A stretch of 64,000 bases of DNA from Mucilaginibacter aurantiaciroseus (GTDB lineage Bacteria > Bacteroidota > Bacteroidia > Sphingobacteriales > Sphingobacteriaceae): contig NZ_JAMXOF010000002.1 in assembly GCF_024055595.1 (NCBI RefSeq), forward strand, positions 930,001-994,000. Direction: 5' to 3'. Position numbers and translations under genes: made by a program. Below the pieces are notes generated by a model. The model was not told where the DNA came from, made no database searches, and was given only the letters and a program-made list of their open reading frames with translations. Each line of letters opens with the position of its first letter. Position 1 is the first letter of the stretch. Shown here piece after piece: positions 20,068 to 28,181 of this stretch.

Positions 20068-20112
20068 TAATTTAGATTTGACAACTTTTCAAAAGTTGTC
20101 AAATCTAAATTA
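20068..20112. repeat. 45-bp perfect palindrome including a stop codon
   Basis: Arms TAATTTAGATTTGACAAC plus TTTT, and its exact complement, separated by a single C. The right end contains the TAA stop of the phosphohexomutase (20110-20112). It is longer than needed for termination and resembles the TTTGACAACTTTT/AAAAGTTGTCAAA element recalled as dispersed in Sphingobacteriaceae genomes. Confidence 0.8.
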
Positions 20113-21519
20113 CTTCAACAGGTCCGCTTTCACGGTGTCTAATATTCTAAATGATTCGGCTGTAGTTGGTGCTTCGGCGTAAACGCGAAGTACTGGCTCG
20201 GTGCCTGATGGGCGGATCATTACCCAGGTTTCGTCTTCAAAGAAGAATTTGAAACCATCCAGGTCTTCGGTACGGGTAACTTTTAGGTCGCCAAACGCGC
20301 TGATATCACCTTTACAACGGCTAATGATCGCTTGTTTTTTCTCTTCGGTAACATGCAGATCATAACGTTCTACTGCAAATTTGCCTACCACATCGTAAAT
20401 TTCCTGTACAAGGTCTTTTAAGCTGCGGCCGCTTTTTACCATAAACTCCCATATCATCAAGCCTATCCAAACGCCGTCGCGTTCCGGAATGTGACCGTTA
20501 ACCGCTATACCGCCTGATTCTTCTCCACCTACCATAAATGGTTTGCCGCTGTTCACGATCAGGTCGCAAATGTATTTAAAGCCAATTTTGGTAACCGTGT
20601 TATTTAAGCCGTAAGCATCACAAAGTTTTTGAATTTTGCTGGTACACGAAAAGGTAGAATATACTTCGCCGGTTTCGCCTTTAACTTTATGCATGTAATG
20701 GATAAGCAACAACAATATGTGGTGCGAATCTACAAAGTTGCCATCGCCATCATATAAACCAATACGGTCTGCATCGCCATCGGTAACCAAACCTGATGCA
20801 ATTTCACCTTCAGATAATTTGATCAGTTGCTCAAACTCCTGCAGGTTACGCTGGATAGGCTCAGGTGCCTGGCCGTCAAAGCTTGGGTTGTAATCGGCAT
20901 GCAAAAAAGTAATATCCGGGAACAGGCGGCGCATAACATTCTGGCCTGCACCGTACATTGCATCATAGGCCCATTGCAAGCCGCTGTCGCGGATGGCAGG
21001 GATATCAAAGTTGGCTTCGGCATGCTCTACATACATATCTTCCAGATCAACGTATTCTACCAAACCTTCGGTAACATAATCGGTAACCGATTTTAGCTCG
21101 AGGCTGATGGTATCCGGGATCTGCGATTCTACTTTCTCAATATCATCCGGCGTGGCCGGGCCACCGTAAAATGCTTTTATTTTATATCCGTTATAAGCGG
21201 GAGGGTTGTGGCTGGCCGTAATAATGATACCTGCGGACGTTTTTAAACGTACCGTACCCAACGAGATCATGGGGGTTGATACGAAAGTATTTTCGGCACG
21301 GAATACCTTAACGCCCTGTGATGCAAGTACCGTAGTGGTCACATCTGCAAACATCGGCCCTGCAAAACGCGGGTCGCAGCCTACAAGCGCAGTTGGGTTC
21401 TCAAAGTTTTGTTTTAGCCACAATGCTGTTGCATAGGCCACTCGTTTTACGTTCTCAACAGTAAAGTCGTCGGCAATGATCGCTCTCCAGCCATCTGTTC
21501 CAAATTTTATTTTGCTCAT
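20110..21519 (-). CDS. phosphoglucomutase/phosphomannomutase family protein
   Basis: 469 residues of the alpha-D-phosphohexomutase superfamily, which interconverts hexose 1- and 6-phosphates. Four-domain layout: active-site phosphoserine loop TASHNPP near residue 110, metal loop DGDADR near 247, sugar-binding GGEESGG near 325 and phosphate-binding RPSGTEPVLRVY near 440. GEESG fits glucose/mannose rather than strict glucosamine specificity. Divergent from lysC with an 87-bp gap. Single gene followed by a palindrome and terminator. Confidence 0.9.
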   Translation of the reverse strand: MSKIKFGTDGWRAIIADDFTVENVKRVAYATALWLKQNFENPTALVGCDPRFAGPMFADVTTTVLASQGVKVFRAENTFVSTPMISLGTVRLKTSAGIIITASHNPPAYNGYKIKAFYGGPATPDDIEKVESQIPDTISLELKSVTDYVTEGLVEYVDLEDMYVEHAEANFDIPAIRDSGLQWAYDAMYGAGQNVMRRLFPDITFLHADYNPSFDGQAPEPIQRNLQEFEQLIKLSEGEIASGLVTDGDADRIGLYDGDGNFVDSHHILLLLIHYMHKVKGETGEVYSTFSCTSKIQKLCDAYGLNNTVTKIGFKYICDLIVNSGKPFMVGGEESGGIAVNGHIPERDGVWIGLMIWEFMVKSGRSLKDLVQEIYDVVGKFAVERYDLHVTEEKKQAIISRCKGDISAFGDLKVTRTEDLDGFKFFFEDETWVMIRPSGTEPVLRVYAEAPTTAESFRILDTVKADLLK

Positions 21520-21606
21520 TTTAGATATAAGTGGTTTAAAATCCTATTTTTAGCGCCTCAATATAATACAAGAATATTAATGTTTTATGGTAAACGGAAA
21601 CAAATA

Positions 21607-22917
21607 ATGAAAGTTTTAAAATTTGGCGGAACATCGGTTGGTAGTGCCGCCCGCATGCAGAAGCTACTGGACATCGTAAACCCCCAGGAAAGGCAAATTG
21701 TAGTGTTATCGGCCATGTCGGGCACTACTAATAATTTAGTGGAAATAGGCCAGGCCTACCTTACAAATGACAAGGCGAAGGCAGCCACTTTGATCGCAAC
21801 ATTAAAGGAAAAGTACGAAGCTGTGATAAAGGAGCTTTTAAAGAAGCCCGAAACATTTGAGCAGGGTAAAGAGGTTATTGATTATCACTTTAGGTTATTA
21901 AGCAGCTTTGCTAACGACCTGTTTACCCCCATAGAAGATAAAGTTATTTTAGCGCAGGGCGAATTACTGTCGACCACGTTATACCATATATATCTGAAAG
22001 AGATCGGCGTGCCATCGGTATTACTGCCGGCATTGGAGTTTATGAAGACGGATGAGGACAACGAGCCCATCGTAGATCATATTACGGCTGAACTTACGCC
22101 ATTGCTGGAAAAATATCCGGATATGAACTTGTTCATCACCCAGGGTTTTATTTGCCGTAACGCTTTTGGCGAAATTGATAACCTGCGCCGCGGTGGCAGC
22201 GATTACACCGCGTCATTAATTGGTGCAGGCATCCGCAGCGAGGAAGTACAAATCTGGACGGATATTGACGGGATGCATAATAATGATCCGCGTATTGTAA
22301 GTAATACCAAACCTATCGCCCAGCTTTCGTTTGATGAGGCTGCCGAGCTGGCTTACTTTGGTGCCAAAATCTTACACCCGCAAAGTGTGTTCCCGGCGCA
22401 AAAATATAAAATCCCGGTACGGTTATTAAACACCATGGATCCGCAGGCTGCAGGGACCCTGATAACCAACACCAGCGAAAAGGACAAAATTAAATCCATA
22501 GCTGCTAAGGATGGCATTACCGCCATTAAGATCCAAAGTAGCCGCATGCTGCTGGCACATGGCTTTTTACGCCGTGTGTTTGAGGTGTTTGAGCGTTACC
22601 GCACGTCGATAGATATGATCACCACATCTGAGGTGGCTGTATCCTTAACTATTGATGATACCACTTACCTGGGCGAGATCACTGCAGAGCTGGGTGCTTA
22701 TGGTTCGGTTGATATTGACGTGAACCATTCTATTATATGTGTGGTGGGCGATTTTGCTGCCGAGAAACATGGCTACGCAGCCCGTGTACTGGAAGCGATT
22801 AAACACGTACCGGTAAGGATGATATCATACGGTGGCAGCGACCACAATATGTCTGTACTGGTAAAAACAGAAGACAAGGTAGAGGTATTGAGGAGCTTGC
22901 ATAGCAGGCTTTTTTAA
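21607..22917 (+). CDS. lysC: aspartate kinase with tandem ACT domains
   Basis: 436 residues from ATG 21607 (MKVLKFGGTSVGS); the upstream ATG at 21580 adds nine unneeded residues before the kinase fold. It phosphorylates aspartate, the first step to lysine, threonine and methionine. Amino-acid kinase domain with KFGGTSVGS and RGGSDYTASLIGA, then two ACT regulatory domains (about 295-436), so feedback inhibition, probably by lysine, is expected. It is the first gene of a lysC-lysA pair; the 194-bp gap contains a dispersed palindrome. Confidence 0.95.
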   Translation: MKVLKFGGTSVGSAARMQKLLDIVNPQERQIVVLSAMSGTTNNLVEIGQAYLTNDKAKAATLIATLKEKYEAVIKELLKKPETFEQGKEVIDYHFRLLSSFANDLFTPIEDKVILAQGELLSTTLYHIYLKEIGVPSVLLPALEFMKTDEDNEPIVDHITAELTPLLEKYPDMNLFITQGFICRNAFGEIDNLRRGGSDYTASLIGAGIRSEEVQIWTDIDGMHNNDPRIVSNTKPIAQLSFDEAAELAYFGAKILHPQSVFPAQKYKIPVRLLNTMDPQAAGTLITNTSEKDKIKSIAAKDGITAIKIQSSRMLLAHGFLRRVFEVFERYRTSIDMITTSEVAVSLTIDDTTYLGEITAELGAYGSVDIDVNHSIICVVGDFAAEKHGYAARVLEAIKHVPVRMISYGGSDHNMSVLVKTEDKVEVLRSLHSRLF

Positions 22918-22963
22918 GCACTACCCAACCCTGCCCGGAAGGGGAGGGCTTAAAGCATACCAC

Positions 22964-23059
22964 GCGTCATTGCGAGCATAGCGTGGCAATCTTTGATAGA
23001 CAAGTTGGCGATAAGCATATCGAAGATTGCCACGACACTATCGCTCCTCGCAATGACGC
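22964..23059. repeat. dispersed palindromic repeat, copy 2
   Basis: Outer arms GCGTCATTGCGAG / CTCGCAATGACGC; inner arms GGCAATCTTTGATA and TATCGAAGATTGCC. About 80 percent alike to 94-184 by eye. It is preceded at 22921-22950 by a second repeat type (CCCTGCCCGGAAGGGGAGGG) and followed by TTTTGACTTTTGACTTTTT. Confidence 0.8.
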
Positions 23060-23111
23060 TTAGAGAATAGTCAATTTTGACTTTTGACTTTTTAATTTTG
23101 ACTTTACAACA

Positions 23112-24323
23112 ATGTTTAACAACAATACGATACAGCGCTTTAACGATACGGAAACACCATTTTATTACTATGATATGGATGTTTTGCGCAACACGCTTGA
23201 TGCCTGCAGGGATGCATCATCAAAATACGGTTTCCATGTGCATTATGCAATGAAGGCTAACTTTAACCCTAAGGTGGTTAAAACTATACAGTTGTACGGC
23301 TTTGGTGCCGACTGTGTGAGCGGTAACGAGGTAAAATCGGCCGTGGAGCATGGCTTTGATAAAGGTAAGGTGGTTTTTGCAGGCGTAGGTAAGTCTGATA
23401 AGGAAATTAACCTGGCGCTGGATGCGGATATCTTCTGCTTCAATGTCGAGTCGGTACAGGAGTTGGAAATTATTAACGAACTGGCTGCTGCTAAAGGAAA
23501 GATAGCAGGTATCGCTATCCGTATCAACCCAAATGTGGATGCTCACACACACCACTTTATAACTACCGGGCTTGATGAGAATAAATTTGGTATTAACACA
23601 TGGCAACTAAATGATGTGGCCGAGATGCTGCGCAAATGCGCCAACCTGAAGTTTTTAGGCATCCACTTCCACATCGGGTCGCAAATTACCGATATGGAGG
23701 TTTACCGTAACCTGTGTACCCGCATTAACGAAATGCAGGATTGGTTTGAAGACCACGGCTTTGCGATAAAGATATTGAATACAGGTGGCGGCCTGGGCGT
23801 AGATTACTACAACCCCGACACCAACAGCATTGCCGATTTTGAAGCTTACTTTAAAGTGTTCAGCAAATTTCTGCGCGTAAAACCGGGGCAGGAGGTGCAT
23901 TTTGAATTGGGCAGGGCCATGGTAGCACAATCGGCATCGCTAATTTCCAGGGTGCTTTACGTAAAGAATGGTCAAAAGAAAAATTTCCTGATCCTGGATG
24001 CCGGTATGACAGAGCTGATGAGGCCAATGCTTTACCAGGCGTATCATTCTATTCAAAACCTGAGTCAAGAATCAAGAACCAAGAATCAAGAAAAATCAGA
24101 AGCTGATAACTCCCTCTCCTTTGGAGAAAGGTGGGGTGAGGCCATCAAATATGACGTGGTAGGCCCAATCTGCGAGAGTACGGATTGCTTTAGGAAAGAT
24201 GTAGACCTGCCGCAATCATACCGTGGCGACCTGGTCGCTATCCGCACGGCGGGTGCTTATGGCGAGGTGATGGCATCAAACTACAACCTGCGCGATCATG
24301 TGCAATCGGTTTATTCAGAATAA
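23112..24323 (+). CDS. lysA: diaminopimelate decarboxylase, with an in-frame inserted segment
   Basis: 403 residues; fold-type III PLP enzyme making lysine from meso-diaminopimelate. PLP lysine Lys48 in YAMKANFNP, GADCVSGNEV, HFHIGSQI, NTGGGLGVDYY, LGRAMVAQSA and catalytic GPICESTDCF are all present. Residues about 317-345 (SQESRTKNQEKSEADNSLSF and following), between YHSIQNL and IKYDVVGP, are absent from the family's usual sequence and are encoded by DNA resembling intergenic repeats of this genome. The insertion falls in a surface stretch just before the active-site Cys loop and keeps the frame, so activity is probably retained. Confidence 0.93.
   Translation: MFNNNTIQRFNDTETPFYYYDMDVLRNTLDACRDASSKYGFHVHYAMKANFNPKVVKTIQLYGFGADCVSGNEVKSAVEHGFDKGKVVFAGVGKSDKEINLALDADIFCFNVESVQELEIINELAAAKGKIAGIAIRINPNVDAHTHHFITTGLDENKFGINTWQLNDVAEMLRKCANLKFLGIHFHIGSQITDMEVYRNLCTRINEMQDWFEDHGFAIKILNTGGGLGVDYYNPDTNSIADFEAYFKVFSKFLRVKPGQEVHFELGRAMVAQSASLISRVLYVKNGQKKNFLILDAGMTELMRPMLYQAYHSIQNLSQESRTKNQEKSEADNSLSFGERWGEAIKYDVVGPICESTDCFRKDVDLPQSYRGDLVAIRTAGAYGEVMASNYNLRDHVQSVYSE
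24061..24148 (+). repeat. repeat-derived insertion inside lysA
   Basis: TCAAGAATCAAGAACCAAGA followed by ATCAAG and then TCCCTCTCCTTTGGAGAAAG and GTGGGGTGAGG. Both halves have relatives elsewhere: TCAAGAATCAAG-like strings at 7020-7045 and (reverse) 49660-49695, and CCC...GGAGAGG-like palindromes at 22921 and 45640. Confidence 0.6.
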
Positions 24324-24682
24324 GTTAAAGGTACTGCAAACCATCGGCGCTTATTAAGCGTATATTAATTAAATAGCTTCTTTAGGTTGATTATAAGTTG
24401 GTTGTCTTATATACAATGTGGCTAAGTAATTAATATTGCTTTTGTGGTTATAAGTGATGTTAAGGTATTTAGTAAGGCCCCGCAGGTTGACACTTTCGGG
24501 GCTTTTTTATATAAACTATTTGGAGTGAAATTAAAACTCTACAGTTAGTTTTAGCGTACTTATATTTAACCTGTTAAAATAAATACTGATTATCGCTTTT
24601 TTGTAAACTTTTTTTACATTTTACCGTATTAATGCAAGCATTGAAGTTATTAATTTAACTTTTAATTTAGTTAACCTTACCG
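24324..24682. other. 359-bp intergenic region with a hairpin at 24477-24508
   Basis: AT-rich. A GCCCCG / CGGGGC hairpin with a 14-nt loop and a following T-run lies at 24477-24508, about 150 bp past lysA. It could end a long lysA 3' UTR or a small RNA; no conserved RNA family was recognised. Confidence 0.45.
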
Positions 24683-25822
24683 ATGAATTACACCGAGCAA
24701 CAACGCCTTTCCGCCGTAGACAGGTTTAAAAACCTCGACGACGGTATCACGAAGGACCTTAACGATATTGTTGCCCTTGTATCTGAAATTTGCGGAACAC
24801 CTGTCGCGCTTGTTACCTTACTTGATAACGAAATACAATGGTTTAAAGCAGCCGTAGGTACCGATGTTACCGACACCCCCAGGAGCATTTCTTTTTGCAA
24901 TAACACTATTGAGCAGGAAGGTGTAAATATTATATACGATCTTCAGAAAGACGACCGCCATAATCAAAACCCGCTTGTTACCGGTGATCCAAATGTGCGC
25001 TTTTACGCCGGTTCGCCGTTAATTACAAAAGATGGTTATGCTATTGGTAGTTTATGCGTGGTGGATATGGAGCCGCGCGACCTGACCGTCCATCAGCAGA
25101 AAGCCCTCCAAATTATGTCTAAACAGGTGGTGAACCTGATGGAACTTAACTGGAGCATTAAGGTACTTGCCGAACAGCGCGATAAAGAAAAAGCCCAGGC
25201 CGAAGCTATCACCGATTCTGAATTAAAGTTAAAAGCCATATTTGATAGTAGTAAAGATAGCCACCTGCTTATTGGCAAAAACTTTGAGGTGCTGGCTTTT
25301 AATAAATCGGCATCATTATTTATACATACCGTATACGGCCATGCTTTACTAAATGGCGATAATTTGCTCGATTACTCCGACCCTAAAACCATAGGGCAAA
25401 TGAAAAAGTATTGTAAGGCTGCCATGGGCGGTAAATCTGTAAAGCTTGAGTGGCATATTATGGCCGGTACCCCGTATTCCTGCTGGATGAACACCACCTT
25501 TATCCCCGTTAGGAACAAAGAGGGAGCGGTTATTGGTGTGGCGCTAAACTCTACAGATGTTACACATCATAAAAAGCAGGAGGCTTACATTAACTTGCAA
25601 AATGATGCGCTTAACCGTATTGCCATAATCCAATCGCATGAGTTACGCAGGCCGGTTGCATCGTTGCTTGGCATTATGGACCTGATAAAAATGGAAAATG
25701 TTTATTTTAACTATTTTGAAATTATGGAGCTTACCGTAAACGAACTCGACGAGAAGATCCGCGGGATAGTTAAAGACTCGGAAAATACCCTGCACAGCCG
25801 TCACTTGGCTGTTGTAGCGTAA
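24683..25822 (+). CDS. GAF-PAS sensor protein with a DHp-like helix pair but no ATPase domain
   Basis: 379 residues, cytoplasmic. GAF domain at about 20-165 (VALVTLLDNEIQWFKAAVG, RFYAGSPLITKDGYAIGSLC), PAS domain at about 185-310 (LKAIFDSSKDSHLLIGKNFE, VIGVALNSTDVT), then residues 320-375 read like a HisKA dimerisation domain with an H-box (IQSHELRRPVASLLGIMDLI). The protein stops there: no HATPase_c domain follows in any frame. It could be a sensor that is phosphorylated by a partner kinase, or a dimerising decoy. Single gene, no response regulator nearby. Confidence 0.8.
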   Translation: MNYTEQQRLSAVDRFKNLDDGITKDLNDIVALVSEICGTPVALVTLLDNEIQWFKAAVGTDVTDTPRSISFCNNTIEQEGVNIIYDLQKDDRHNQNPLVTGDPNVRFYAGSPLITKDGYAIGSLCVVDMEPRDLTVHQQKALQIMSKQVVNLMELNWSIKVLAEQRDKEKAQAEAITDSELKLKAIFDSSKDSHLLIGKNFEVLAFNKSASLFIHTVYGHALLNGDNLLDYSDPKTIGQMKKYCKAAMGGKSVKLEWHIMAGTPYSCWMNTTFIPVRNKEGAVIGVALNSTDVTHHKKQEAYINLQNDALNRIAIIQSHELRRPVASLLGIMDLIKMENVYFNYFEIMELTVNELDEKIRGIVKDSENTLHSRHLAVVA

Positions 25823-25864
25823 ACTGCTATTTTTAGCGTTGGCATAACCCGCTTCTACAACGGT

Positions 25865-25896
25865 TTTGCACTTTATGGATAAAAATACCTATCTTG
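25865..25896 (+). promoter_or_regulatory. likely promoter of the cold shock gene
   Basis: TTTG at 25865-25868 and TATCTTG at 25890-25896, 21 bp apart, resemble the Bacteroidota -33 TTG / -7 TAnnTTTG promoter. The box overlaps the earlier possible TTG start of the ORF, arguing for the ATG at 25918. Confidence 0.5.
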
Positions 25897-25917
25897 CGCA
25901 CTTTAATAAATAAAATA

Positions 25918-26112
25918 ATGCAAAAAGAAGGAACAGTAAAATTTTTCAATGAGACAAAAGGTTTTGGATTTATCACACCTGATGGTGGTGGTGCCGACGT
26001 ATTTGTTCATTCAACAGGTCTGATCGACGAAATTCGTGAAAACGATAAAGTTGAGTTCGAAGTAGAAAACGGAAGAAAAGGCTTAAACGCAGTAAACGTA
26101 AAAGTTGTTTAA
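25918..26112 (+). CDS. cold shock protein, CspA family
   Basis: 64 residues, the usual length. RNA-binding motifs KGFGFI (RNP1) and VFVHST (RNP2) are intact in [18 protein letters not shown]. Single-stranded RNA/DNA chaperone. ATG 25918 is chosen because the family starts directly with GTVKFF; an upstream TTG at 25894 lies within the promoter. A paralogue lies at 55563-55754 on the other strand. Confidence 0.95.
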   Translation: MQKEGTVKFFNETKGFGFITPDGGGADVFVHSTGLIDEIRENDKVEFEVENGRKGLNAVNVKVV

Positions 26113-26142
26113 TTATATATTAATCCACTAAATGTTACAGAA

Positions 26143-26178
26143 AACATCCGCTCCCCAAAAGGGCGGATGTTTTTTTTT
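26143..26178 (+). terminator. terminator of the cold shock gene
   Basis: 9-bp stem AACATCCGC / GCGGATGTT, 11-nt loop, followed by a run of T, about 30 bp after the stop. Confidence 0.85.
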
Positions 26179-26242
26179 GCTTTATGATTTTTTTACTTTT
26201 TGGTGAGCCTGTCAAGCCATTAAATTATGACTACTTAACGAG

Positions 26243-26929
26243 TTATTCAATCAGGTGCGGCTTAAGAAGTTCAGTCATTTTTATATACCCCAAAGCGTTT
26301 AAATGTATTTGGTCGCCCACGTCGTAAATTTTATTTAACGCTACACCGCTTTTAAAGGTGCTATCCAGATTAATATAAATACCTCCGGTAGCATGTGCCA
26401 GCGATTTGTATTTATTGTTTAAAGCAACTCTTTCTGCTTCAATAGAACGCGGATTTTCTCCGAATTTCAAAGCAGTTGGCAACACACTTAAAATATAAAC
26501 CTTGGTTGATGGGCTTTTGATTTTAATAATATAGATCGCCAGCTTTACATTGTTAAAGGTATGATCTATTGGTACCGAATTTTCAAGATCGTTTATACCG
26601 CATTCTATGAATATTTTGGCCGGATGCCCTGAAACTATATCCTTAACCCGTTTTAATACTCCCCTTGACGAATCATAATATATGCCACGGTTTTTAACCG
26701 TAGGCATCCCACTTAACTCAACAACCGGATACGCGGCAAATTGACTGTCGCCTAAAAACAACACATCATTTGTTGATTTCGGCAAGCCGCTTTGCAACTT
26801 GTCGCCATTGCAAAAAAATGTTAAGGGCGGGTTGGGGTTTACGGTTGGGGCTAAAACAAAATGCCTGATTATTGCGCCTGCAAAAATGAAATTACCTAAA
26901 ACAGAAATTGCAATTAAATGTCTTTTCAT
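26243..26929 (-). CDS. SGNH/GDSL family hydrolase, membrane-associated
   Basis: 228 residues. N-terminal hydrophobic segment (LIAISVLGNFIFAGAII) is an anchor or signal. SGNH blocks: LFLGDSQ with the nucleophile Ser (block I), CGINDLEN with the oxyanion Asn (block III) and DQIHLNALGY with Asp and His (block V). Block II Gly is less clear. Likely an esterase acting on acylated glycans or lipids outside the cytoplasm; substrate unknown. Single gene. Confidence 0.82.
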   Translation of the reverse strand: MKRHLIAISVLGNFIFAGAIIRHFVLAPTVNPNPPLTFFCNGDKLQSGLPKSTNDVLFLGDSQFAAYPVVELSGMPTVKNRGIYYDSSRGVLKRVKDIVSGHPAKIFIECGINDLENSVPIDHTFNNVKLAIYIIKIKSPSTKVYILSVLPTALKFGENPRSIEAERVALNNKYKSLAHATGGIYINLDSTFKSGVALNKIYDVGDQIHLNALGYIKMTELLKPHLIE

Positions 26930-27060
26930 AATTATTGATCAAATATATCATTAAACAGCCGTTGTGATTAAAGCACTGCCATTTGCTACAGTACCTTTAT
27001 ACCCTCTGGGTTTTAAGAATAAATAAGCTGTATAATAAATAGCGAGACAGGGCGATTTAC

Positions 27061-27303
27061 TTAATCATTCCCGCTTATCCAAAAAACTATAGATGCAATC
27101 GCGATGATGGCCATAATTACCGGGATTAGCGTATCTAATATATGGCGCCCAATACGGTGGCCCACATGTTCTTTCCGGTCGAAAGTTGGGAAAAGTTTAT
27201 ATTTAAGTACAATGAGTATAGCTACCAGTACAACGGCTGTTAAATAAAATACTTTCCTAAAGTGTGCAGGCTTTAATAAGTCTGTTAAAGTTTCCCAAGT
27301 CAT
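27061..27303 (-). CDS. small membrane protein, two predicted helices
   Basis: 80 residues with helices at about 18-36 (VFYLTAVVLVAILIVLKY) and 56-76 (LIPVIMAIIAIASIVFWI), separated by a basic His-rich loop (RKEHVGHRIGRH). No recognised family. ATG at 27303, divergent from the YtxH gene. Confidence 0.6.
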   Translation of the reverse strand: MTWETLTDLLKPAHFRKVFYLTAVVLVAILIVLKYKLFPTFDRKEHVGHRIGRHILDTLIPVIMAIIAIASIVFWISGND

Positions 27304-27444
27304 AATACCCTAAACGCCAAAGTGCTTACTTTGTGTGGATAGTACACCTATGGTTGCAAATTAAACTTAATATAAAAAAAGTAAACAGTGCGGTATGGTA
27401 TTTGTTGGTCTAAGTACAAATCATCTACTAAAAAGTAATTAATA

Positions 27445-27810
27445 ATGAAAGATCAAGCAAAAATTATAGCAGCACTTTTAGTGGGTGCTGCAGCGGGCGC
27501 CGCATTAGGTTTACTATTGGCCCCTGAAAAAGGTGAAGAATTAAGAGGCGACATTGCTGATTATGTGAACGACCTTGTTGACAAAGCAAAAAACAAAGCG
27601 CAGAACACTGCAGATAACGTTAAAGAATACGCCGGTAATACGGTTGATTCGGTAAAATCAAAATTTAACGGTGCTGTTAACGATGCCGAAGGTGCTTATG
27701 ACGATGCAAAATCAAAAGCAACCATTTATGCCGAAAACGGTGCAGACAGCGTAAAATCAAAAGTAAAAAGTACCGCTAACGACTGGAATAATTCTATCCA
27801 GAACGCATAA
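27445..27810 (+). CDS. YtxH domain-containing stress-type protein
   Basis: 121 residues: an N-terminal Gly/Ala-rich membrane segment (IAALLVGAAAGAALGLLLAP) with the family's APEKGEELR, then a long Lys/Ala/Asp amphipathic helical tail (KNKAQNTADNVKEYAGNTVD) resembling LEA/apolipoprotein-like repeats. Such proteins are usually stress-induced and inner-membrane associated; the precise role is unknown. Followed by a strong terminator. Confidence 0.85.
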   Translation: MKDQAKIIAALLVGAAAGAALGLLLAPEKGEELRGDIADYVNDLVDKAKNKAQNTADNVKEYAGNTVDSVKSKFNGAVNDAEGAYDDAKSKATIYAENGADSVKSKVKSTANDWNNSIQNA

Positions 27811-27831
27811 GTATTTTAAGATAAAATGTTT

Positions 27832-27865
27832 AAAAGCCTCCCGGCTAATGTCGGGAGGCTTTTTT
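27832..27865 (+). terminator. terminator of the YtxH gene
   Basis: Stem AAAAGCCTCCCG / CGGGAGGCTTTT with 8-nt loop and T-run, 22 bp after the stop. Confidence 0.88.
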
Positions 27866-28130
27866 GTGTTTAATATTGCCATCCAAAATTATCCATATAG
27901 TTCGCTAAAGTGCAGTGATACAGGCACAATTGTTATCATAACAAGTTAAGTTTAAATAAATCTTATGTCAATAAGGTTAACACTAAAAACAAAGAAGGTT
28001 GGTTTTGGCAGCCGCTTGACAAGGGGGGGATCTTAAGCATAAGGCAAAAGCTTGGCAATAGGATAGTGATCAAAAAAAATTTAATCAGATCCGCCTCTTT
28101 TAAAGCATTTACTGACATCATATACATTAA

Positions 28131-28160
28131 AACGCCCGGCCACATCTGGTCGGGCATTTT
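28131..28160 (-). terminator. terminator of the M1 peptidase gene
   Basis: 9-bp stem GCCCGGCCA / TGGTCGGGC (one wobble), 4-nt loop, A/T-rich on both flanks, 22 bp downstream of the minus-strand M1 stop. The rest of 27866-28130 holds no supported gene. Confidence 0.75.
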
Positions 28161-28181
28161 AATGTATAAAATTAAGCTTGC

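Noticed and set aside
24477-24508. Small RNA gene with intrinsic terminator after lysA
   Set aside because: Only a weak 6-bp hairpin and no conserved RNA features, so it was left as an intergenic note.
27963-28157. 64-residue minus-strand frame before the M1 gene
   Set aside because: It covers a terminator hairpin and has no family resemblance.
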